Shown: positions 59,293 through 64,000 of the stretch, in pieces
Numbering within the stretch: the stretch's first letter is position 1
Layout of the letters: the number at the start of each line of letters is the position of its first letter
Program-made: the position numbers and the translations under genes
Assembly (NCBI GenBank): GCA_964393895.1
Contig: CAYMWP010000001.1
Location: forward strand, 112,460 to 176,459
Length of the DNA: 64,000 nucleotides
Direction: 5' to 3'
Source of the DNA: B4-G1 sp964393895
GTDB taxonomy: Bacteria > Chloroflexota > Anaerolineae > B4-G1
Notes under the pieces: model-generated
The model's input: the letters and a program-made list of their open reading frames with translations, nothing else
What the model was told of the DNA's origin: nothing
The model's database searches: none

Positions 59293-59293
59293 C

Positions 59294-59371
59294 GGACGGG
59301 GGAGGGATCGAACCCCCATCATAGCGGGACCATTGGTCATATCGACGCTCTACCGATTGAGCTACCCGTCC
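59294..59371 (-). tRNA. tRNA-like gene with abnormal anticodon region, isotype undetermined
   Basis: Acceptor GGACGGG/CCCGTCC, D-arm TAGCTCAATCGGTAGAGC and T-arm GGGGGTTCGATCCCTCC are clear. Between the D and T arms lie 29 bases rather than the usual 23, and no 5-bp anticodon stem with a 7-base loop forms; the only internal pairing is GACC-AAT-GGTC. It may be a pseudogene, a class II-type oddity or a tRNA mimic. Confidence 0.6.
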
Positions 59372-59435
59372 TTGAGTGCTGGCGTGCCGTCCTAGCAGCT
59401 TTCCCGTACACGCTCTTACCCGCTGCTCGGCCTGC

Positions 59436-59507
59436 CGCTCCGGGAGGATTCGAACCTCCGATCCCGCCGTCATTAGGGACGGTGCCTTGCCACTTGGCCA
59501 CGGAGCG
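59436..59507 (-). tRNA. tRNA gene with non-canonical anticodon loop, isotype undetermined
   Basis: Acceptor CGCTCCG/CGGAGCG, D-arm GGCCAAGTGGCAAGGC and T-arm GGAGGTTCGAATCCTCC are all good. The anticodon stem CCGTC/GACGG is perfect but encloses six bases (CCTAAT). A 7-base reading (CTAATGA, anticodon AAT) needs a C-C mismatch. The D-arm resembles glutamine tRNAs. The isotype cannot be assigned. Confidence 0.65.
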
Positions 59508-59510
59508 ATG

Positions 59511-59614
59511 TCGACCTCCGAGCACGGCAACGCCCGGTCGCTATTGGGGGGCTGAGGCGCCGGGCGTTGGGGGCCCTCGAGGGGCTGACTGTCAATGACG
59601 AGGTCGGAGGTCGA
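59511..59614 (-). ncRNA. Structured RNA candidate upstream of the tRNA-like genes
   Basis: An 11-bp outer stem (TCGACCTCCGA 59511-59521 with TCGGAGGTCGA 59604-59614) encloses a 10-bp stem (CAACGCCCGG 59528-59537 with CCGGGCGTTG 59560-59569) and a CCCTCGAGGG palindrome near 59574-59583. No ORF. A candidate promoter ends about 12 bases before it. Together this is a branched fold of about 104 nt. Confidence 0.6.
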
Positions 59615-59625
59615 TCACGGTTCAA

Positions 59626-59653
59626 AGAGTAACCTCTCCTCAAAGACGGTCAA
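59626..59653 (-). promoter_or_regulatory. Candidate promoter for the structured RNA and tRNA-like genes
   Basis: On the minus strand an A-rich run, TTGACC (59653-59648), 16 bases, TACTCT (59631-59626). Predicted start near 59619, just before the structured element at 59614. Confidence 0.45.
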
Positions 59654-59666
59654 CCCCTTTTTTTAG

Positions 59667-59780
59667 CTACTCGAAGAACTGACCGTAGACGAGCAGCCCG
59701 ATGACGACCAGGACGCACAGAACGATCGAAGCGTAGAAGACTGGACGGTTGAAGACGATCTTCTTGAGCGTGGGGTTCAT
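59667..59780 (-). CDS. 37-residue single-pass membrane peptide
   Basis: ATG at 59780 after CTGGAGGTGCC. The N-terminus MNPTLKKIVFNRPVFYAS is positive; residues 18-32 (SIVLCVLVVIGLLVY) form one transmembrane helix; the end is GQFFE. The positive-inside rule puts the N-terminus in the cytoplasm. Tiny membrane peptides in phages can be holin/antiholin or exclusion factors; none is proven. Its leader contains the hairpin cluster at 59837-59921. Confidence 0.7.
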   Translation of the reverse strand: MNPTLKKIVFNRPVFYASIVLCVLVVIGLLVYGQFFE

Positions 59781-59836
59781 CGGCACCTCCAGAACGGGTG
59801 AAGCCCCCGCCCTTTAGGGGAGGAGGCTTCGTTTGC

Positions 59837-59921
59837 GGCGACACCTTGAGCAGGTCGCCCTCGTGGCCAGAGCACCTTGAGCAGGCTCCGCAAGTTGCGG
59901 TGACACCTTGAGCAGGTCACC
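59837..59921 (-). ncRNA. Three covarying hairpins with identical loop, 31-bp period
   Basis: Plus-strand view: GGCGAC-loop-GTCGCC (59837-59859), CAGAGC-loop-GCTCCG (59868-59890, one mismatch) and GGTGAC-loop-GTCACC (59899-59921), each with the loop ACCTTGAGCAG. Units repeat every 31 bases. Stems differ yet stay paired, while the loop is invariant. On the minus transcript (loop CUGCUCAAGGU) they lie between the 59954-61300 gene and the small membrane peptide. A fourth hairpin at 59800-59830 (GAAGCC/GGCTTC) follows. Confidence 0.8.
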
Positions 59922-59953
59922 CATCCGGAAGGTAGCACCGCGAAAGTAGCCGG

Positions 59954-61300
59954 TCAACTGTGGCGGAACATGATGGCGACGGGCACCGTCGCCCGGCGCC
60001 TCTCCAAGTACAGGCACTGGCGAGATGTCGGGCTTCGCACGCCTGTGGTCCGGTCACGTAGGTAGAACCGTACCTCCTCAGGTACCACCGGGGTGTCGTG
60101 CGTGAGCAGATAAGGGGAGCTGTGCCCGACGTACAGCGCGCTGTACATCCTCGTCAGGTTGTACCGAAGCCCCCGCTCACCCCTCTCTTCCACGAGACCG
60201 TTGCGAGTCAGGTTGTAGGCGTTGACCCCGCCGGTGGCGCACCCGTCGTACTCGGACAGCGCCAAGAGATCCGCGTTGCCGGCCGTCATGTTCCAGGCCG
60301 CGGCCGTCACCCCGTAAGGCTTGATGACGAACGCCTTCAGGTTGTTGTTGCTCCTGTTGCGCATGGCCCGCACAACAACAGCCTCCCGACCCTCGACTCC
60401 CTCCCCGAGGATGCCGCTCAACCCCCGCACTGCGCTCGTCATGCTTTCGAGATGCAGGATGGTACTGTCAGGGGATCGCCACAACAGCAGCGGGTTGCTG
60501 CCGGCCGTAGGGTCGTGCACGTACTCGTCCCCCACAGGAGAGGGTTCCCACGAGTCCGTCGCGTTGTTCCACACGTACTTGGAGCTGTCGTCGCAAGTCA
60601 CCCGGGCAGTGGTGTTGTTGGGGTGCCTGTACACGCCACGCCGTGCGTTCGTCGACCAGCACACGCGCGGCTGGGGACTCGCGGGGACCTTGCCGTAGAA
60701 CCGGGCAAGCAGGAAGTACTCCAAGTCGACCCCGTGATAGGTGGCGAAGTCGGGGCTGTAGCCTGCTCGAGCGGGAAGGGTAGAGCGCCCGTGCCCGTTC
60801 GCCCCGAAGTAGCACTCTCTTCCTCGGAAAGAAGAGTACAGACCGTTCCACACGTGCCACTTGGGCATCTCGGCGACTGTGTCCACCGCCTCGTACACGG
60901 TCAAGACGATGTTGTCGGTGTAGTTGGGGGGCGCAGGCACGACACTGCCCACCCAGGCCAGCATCTCGGCGCGAGACATGTGGGCTCGCCGTCCGTACAA
61001 GGTGCCGCTTGCCGCCCCTCGCACCTCCACGAACGACAGCTCGTACGCCTCGTCCCACACACGGCCGAGCCTGCCGGCTTTCGGAGCCGGCTCGGCCCCG
61101 TCCGGCAGGAAGTCGTAACCCACCGGCCTGCCCCCGATCGGGTGAAAACGAGAGTAGGCGCGTTGCATCTGGATGTGCGGTGCCCGGTTCCATGCTTGGC
61201 TAGCCGAGTTCCACTGCCACACGTGCAAGTCCTGGTCGACCCACACTTGCCCGTCGAACGGTGAGGGCGCCTTGAGAACGCCTCCCCAGTTGTAAGCCAT
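59954..61300 (-). CDS. Tail-associated or fibre protein candidate
   Basis: 448 residues from ATG at 61300 after GGGAGTCTGAC. The N-terminus MAYNWGGVLKAPSPFDGQVW, then WQWNSASQAWNRAPHIQMQR, is a short Trp-rich repeat-like head, common in tail or fibre proteins. The rest is beta-rich with many Tyr, Asn and Thr (SNPLLLWRSPDSTILHL; NNLKAFVIKPYGVTAAAWN). No enzymatic motif. Role inferred from composition and neighbours. Confidence 0.6.
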   Translation of the reverse strand: MAYNWGGVLKAPSPFDGQVWVDQDLHVWQWNSASQAWNRAPHIQMQRAYSRFHPIGGRPVGYDFLPDGAEPAPKAGRLGRVWDEAYELSFVEVRGAASGTLYGRRAHMSRAEMLAWVGSVVPAPPNYTDNIVLTVYEAVDTVAEMPKWHVWNGLYSSFRGRECYFGANGHGRSTLPARAGYSPDFATYHGVDLEYFLLARFYGKVPASPQPRVCWSTNARRGVYRHPNNTTARVTCDDSSKYVWNNATDSWEPSPVGDEYVHDPTAGSNPLLLWRSPDSTILHLESMTSAVRGLSGILGEGVEGREAVVVRAMRNRSNNNLKAFVIKPYGVTAAAWNMTAGNADLLALSEYDGCATGGVNAYNLTRNGLVEERGERGLRYNLTRMYSALYVGHSSPYLLTHDTPVVPEEVRFYLRDRTTGVRSPTSRQCLYLERRRATVPVAIMFRHS

Positions 61301-61301
61301 G

Positions 61302-61643
61302 TCAGACTCCCAACGCGGCCCTCGCCGCAGCTTCGGAAGCGTACACTTCCGTCTCTTCCCGACGCACGACGCCGTATCCAACATTCAGCGTGTACTTGAC
61401 GGAGCACGTGTCCGTACAAGCGGAAGCTTGCACCCGAAGCACTGTGGCCGAGACGGCCACCACTTCGGACTGCTCCGACTTCACAGTCTGTCCCCCACAA
61501 GCCGGGCATCGGAACTCCCGATCGGACAACGTGACCTTCCCGGTGGAGCGGCAGATGTCGCAGTCCACCGGAACTTCCTCACGAACCTGAGTGAGGACGA
61601 AAACCGAGTCGCCTACGGCGTACTGAGTAGTGATGGTTCCCAT
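61302..61643 (-). CDS. Small protein with DnaJ-type zinc motif
   Basis: 113 residues after GGAGGTTTGAC. CDICRSTGKV (about residue 28) and CPACGG (near 46) fit a DnaJ-like zinc ribbon (CxxCxGxG-type). The C-terminal 60 residues are beta-rich with four more Cys (ASACTDTCSVKYTLNVGYGV). Possibly an assembly chaperone for the adjacent tail proteins. Start chosen at 61643. Confidence 0.7.
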   Translation of the reverse strand: MGTITTQYAVGDSVFVLTQVREEVPVDCDICRSTGKVTLSDREFRCPACGGQTVKSEQSEVVAVSATVLRVQASACTDTCSVKYTLNVGYGVVRREETEVYASEAAARAALGV

Positions 61644-61644
61644 G

Positions 61645-62205
61645 TCAAACCTCCGACCACGTGGGCCAATCGATGTCGAACTGGTAGATGTAGAGTTTCC
61701 GCTCGTCCAAGTCGTAGACGAGCGTCCCGTCGCTCGGGGAAAGCGCAAGCCTGTCCAAGGTGCTCAGCCGCAAAGGAACGGTCGGGGGCACCCCTCCCCC
61801 TCCCCCTTTGGCTGTCCAGGAGTACGGAGCTGTGGCCGAAAGAGCCTGATAGATGCCGTTGGCGTCCATCGTCACGGTGCCGGCAACGTCGGCGCGGGGG
61901 GAGACGACCAAGCCCTTCTTGGTGACGTCGGCGACGGTCAGGCCATCGTCGTACCAGATGGAGCCAGCCGGCCGTCCCGGGCCTGCGGTGTGGCAGATGC
62001 CGTACTGACCCTCATGATCGCCGGCCGTCGGGTTGACCAGGCTGCCATCGAAGTAGAACTGCAAGTCGATGACGGACTCGCTCTCCAGCCTGTCGAGCGC
62101 CTCGTCGACATCTTCGCGGACGTCTCGTACTTCTCCGCTGGTCCCCCGCCCGCGAACGAGGTGGGGCTTCTTGGGGAACAGCTTGTTGAACGTGCGTGAG
62201 CTCAT
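61645..62205 (-). CDS. Tail/fibre-associated protein candidate
   Basis: 186 residues. A helical N-terminus (VRDVREDVDEALDRLESESV) is followed by a beta-rich body with a Gly-rich loop (TAKGGGGGVPPTVPLRLSTL), ending YIYQFDIDWPTWSEV. Similar helix-then-beta proteins attach fibres or form short tail spikes. No family recognised. Confidence 0.65.
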   Translation of the reverse strand: MSSRTFNKLFPKKPHLVRGRGTSGEVRDVREDVDEALDRLESESVIDLQFYFDGSLVNPTAGDHEGQYGICHTAGPGRPAGSIWYDDGLTVADVTKKGLVVSPRADVAGTVTMDANGIYQALSATAPYSWTAKGGGGGVPPTVPLRLSTLDRLALSPSDGTLVYDLDERKLYIYQFDIDWPTWSEV

Positions 62206-62254
62206 GGTTTTCTCCCGTTTCGGCCCATCGTACTACGTAGCGGCCGCTTTGGGG

Positions 62255-62677
62255 TCACTCCAGCTCCTTCTCCAGCCTCTTGTCGAGCTTGTCGAGAAAG
62301 CGCTCGGCGAACTGTTTTTGGTCCATGGTGTCGAAGTTCTCCGCCTTCATCCACCAGCTGTTGAGCTCATCGGCATAGGCGGCCTTGAGACGAGGGAACG
62401 AGCAGTCGAAGTACTCCTCGGCCTCTTCCGACAGACAGTTGGGGAACGTGTCCTTCCAGTAGCCCTTCTCGTCGAGAAGCCTCATCCCACCGGAAGGGCC
62501 GGGCAGAAAGAAGTGGAAGATGAGATTGCCATCCTTCCACGTGTACTCCGCGCGCATGGTCGTGTACTCGATCGTCGTGAACTCGAGGGCCTCGGTCTTG
62601 TAGCCCCTGTCGAAGTCCGAACCAAGGCGCTCGTTGGTGGCCTCATCGGCCATGACTTTTTCGCTTCTTCCCTCCAT
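62255..62677 (-). CDS. Unknown 140-residue acidic protein
   Basis: After TAGGAGGGACC; MADEATNER at 62653 is a possible alternative start. Mixed fold with EYTWKDGNLIFHFFLPGPSG and a helical C-terminus (QFAERFLDKLDKRLEKELE). Unrecognised. Confidence 0.7.
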   Translation of the reverse strand: MEGRSEKVMADEATNERLGSDFDRGYKTEALEFTTIEYTTMRAEYTWKDGNLIFHFFLPGPSGGMRLLDEKGYWKDTFPNCLSEEAEEYFDCSFPRLKAAYADELNSWWMKAENFDTMDQKQFAERFLDKLDKRLEKELE

Positions 62678-62685
62678 GGTCCCTC

Positions 62686-63987
62686 CTACGCGGCCACGCC
62701 CATGGCCGCGAGCTGCTGCTGGAACAGCTCGTCAGGCGTCAGCACCTTCTGTGGCTGAAGCCCGAGCTGCTTTCGCACCAAGTTTTGCGTATCCTGGACC
62801 TTCTGGCTGTTCGGACCCCTGACGGTTCCCATCGTCTGCGGAGCTGCGGACACCCGACCGTATCGGGCCTTTTGCAGAGACCTCGGGTCGTTCAAAAGAG
62901 CGTACGCACTATCGGGGTGCATGCCGTGCTGGGCCACGAGTGGGTGGTTCATCACCGCCTCGTGGATGTCCTTGGGCGCCTCCCTGAACGCCTCCGCACC
63001 CCGCTGCGACGCTGCACCTTCGAGGTCCATGGTCCGGGCCTGAGCGCCGGCCTGCTGGCGCGCGGCGAAGTCGGCCCGAGCCTGAGCCTGCTGACGCTGA
63101 AGCGCCTCGCCGCTGAGGGGCGCCTGCTGGCCCCGGGGGGTGTTGCGCCAAGTACCTTGCCCCGGCATACCGCGGACGTCCCTCATGGTCTGCACATCAG
63201 ACGGGCGGCTGGACCACTCACCTCGCCCAATGTCCGCTCGCGGGTTCGAAGACAGGGGGCGCTCAACCCTGGCGCTGAGACCGCCACGGGCGGTGGGGGT
63301 CCACCCCATCTCAATGGCCCTCTGCCGCATCTCCGGAGTCAGCCCCTTGTCGGCATACGGCCTGGCCTGACCCACGTTGGAAGGTGGGGGCGCGGGGGCC
63401 GCGGCGGGCGCGGGCGCGGGCGCGGGGGCAGCCTGCGGTTGAACCTGAACCCTCGGCCGCACCCCGGAGGCGGGCGGCGGGGCCACCGAACCAGAGGGCA
63501 TCTTGGCCGACGGCAGCGTGCTCGGGTTGATGGGGGTCGTAGGGGCGTGAGGCAACGCCCCCGACGGCGCCCTGACCTTGCCCATCATCTTCACGTCTTT
63601 AGCGACGTTGCGAGCAGCCCCCGGGGACTTGATGCCCTGCATGAGCACCTTGCCGAGAGTGCCCAAGGGCTGGGCACTGATGGCCGTCTTGTTCATGCCG
63701 ATGCGCTTGGCTACCGCCGGCGGTACGTCTTCGATCAGGTGCTTGACCTTGCCGTAGAAGCTGTCCGGAGACGCTGCGTCGGCGTGCACCATGTACCGGT
63801 CACCCATCTTGTGAGCGTGCAGACGCCCCGCACGCCAACTCGTCTCGAGCGGCTTCTCCCAAGGCATGGGGATGGCGATGCGCGTGGGCTCGAAGCCGAA
63901 CCGCTCGAGGTCGATCTTGTTGTGCGGAATCGAGATCTGCGGATGCGACCAGCTCCTGTCCTTGCTGCGCTCGATCGCCTTGAGCAT
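62686..63987 (-). CDS. Pro/Ala/Gln-rich virion protein candidate
   Basis: 433 residues. ATG at 63987 follows AAAGAGAAG, but the frame stays open to the window end, so an earlier start is possible. N-terminal 120 residues are folded (ERFGFEPTRIAIPMPWEKPL; SFYGKVKHLIEDVPPAVAKR), then a long Pro/Ala/Gln region (APAPAPAAAPAPPPSN) and a C-terminal helical part. It resembles the 458-residue protein at 17172-18548 in layout. Possibly an internal virion protein. Confidence 0.6.
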   Translation of the reverse strand: MLKAIERSKDRSWSHPQISIPHNKIDLERFGFEPTRIAIPMPWEKPLETSWRAGRLHAHKMGDRYMVHADAASPDSFYGKVKHLIEDVPPAVAKRIGMNKTAISAQPLGTLGKVLMQGIKSPGAARNVAKDVKMMGKVRAPSGALPHAPTTPINPSTLPSAKMPSGSVAPPPASGVRPRVQVQPQAAPAPAPAPAAAPAPPPSNVGQARPYADKGLTPEMRQRAIEMGWTPTARGGLSARVERPLSSNPRADIGRGEWSSRPSDVQTMRDVRGMPGQGTWRNTPRGQQAPLSGEALQRQQAQARADFAARQQAGAQARTMDLEGAASQRGAEAFREAPKDIHEAVMNHPLVAQHGMHPDSAYALLNDPRSLQKARYGRVSAAPQTMGTVRGPNSQKVQDTQNLVRKQLGLQPQKVLTPDELFQQQLAAMGVAA

Positions 63988-64000
63988 CTTCTCTTTCGCC

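Noticed and set aside
59837..59921. Mini-CRISPR repeats or small anti-CRISPR RNA
   Set aside because: CRISPR repeats keep the stem identical, whereas here stems change and loops are constant.

Overview
The window is part of the genome of a large, GC-rich, contractile-tailed (myovirus-type) double-stranded DNA phage. The support is a terminase large subunit, a prohead protease, a probable major capsid protein, a very long tail sheath with a probable tube gene next to it, several peptidoglycan hydrolases, tRNA-like genes, and dense small genes that overlap by ATGA or have short gaps. The host cannot be fixed from sequence. GC content and strong GGAGG-type ribosome sites fit many high-GC bacteria. 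The lipobox lipoprotein at 14.9 kb leans Gram-negative, while the GCRC-type HTH protein at 47.3 kb resembles proteins common in actinobacterial phages. No DNA polymerase, helicase or certain portal gene is present, so this is probably only part of the genome.

Layout. 0-1.5 kb (minus): the start of a large Met/Gln/Gly-rich structural protein running off the left edge. 1.6-2.7 kb (plus): two small genes behind a candidate phage promoter element. 2.6-14.9 kb (minus): about 25 small packed genes, many zinc ribbons, a GroES-like co-chaperonin, a ribbon-helix-helix regulator and a glucosaminidase-like lysin. 14.9-17.2 kb (plus): a lipoprotein, a papain-like cysteine peptidase and a dual-specificity phosphatase. 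17.2-41.9 kb (minus): the virion module, read in the order terminase, two internal proteins, intein-bearing prohead protease, scaffold/internal proteins, decoration candidate, capsid, connector-region proteins, a ferritin-like fusion, neck proteins, sheath and tube. A lone plus-strand HTH gene sits beside the terminase. 41.9-48.2 kb (plus): accessory and metabolic genes including an ATP-dependent DNA ligase, a MazG-like pyrophosphohydrolase, a recombinase domain without its catalytic part, and HTH proteins. 48.2-49.1 kb (minus): a lytic transglycosylase behind a terminator-like leader. 49.2-59.3 kb (plus, with two minus insertions): small Cys-rich proteins, a 1.06 kb non-coding repeat array, coiled-coil proteins, an intein-split CHAP-type hydrolase (minus), a portal/protease-like protein, peptidyl-tRNA hydrolase 2 (minus) and small genes. 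59.3-59.9 kb (minus): two tRNA-like genes with abnormal anticodon arms, a structured non-coding element, a 37-residue membrane peptide and three covarying hairpins. 59.95-64 kb (minus): tail or fibre-associated proteins.

The most unusual features are: (1) the 49.8-50.9 kb array, built from CGAC anchors mostly 27 or 32 bp apart with CC dinucleotides every 5 bp, open in several frames but not frame-preserving; (2) three 31-bp-period hairpins at 59.84-59.92 kb with an identical 11-nt loop and covarying stems; (3) two LAGLIDADG inteins placed inside proteolytic or lytic enzymes, one directly before the predicted catalytic cysteine; (4) a structured RNA candidate next to two tRNA-like genes; (5) an 18-bp identical promoter-like block 47 kb apart. 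All functional calls come from reading the sequence and family memory; no database search was run.
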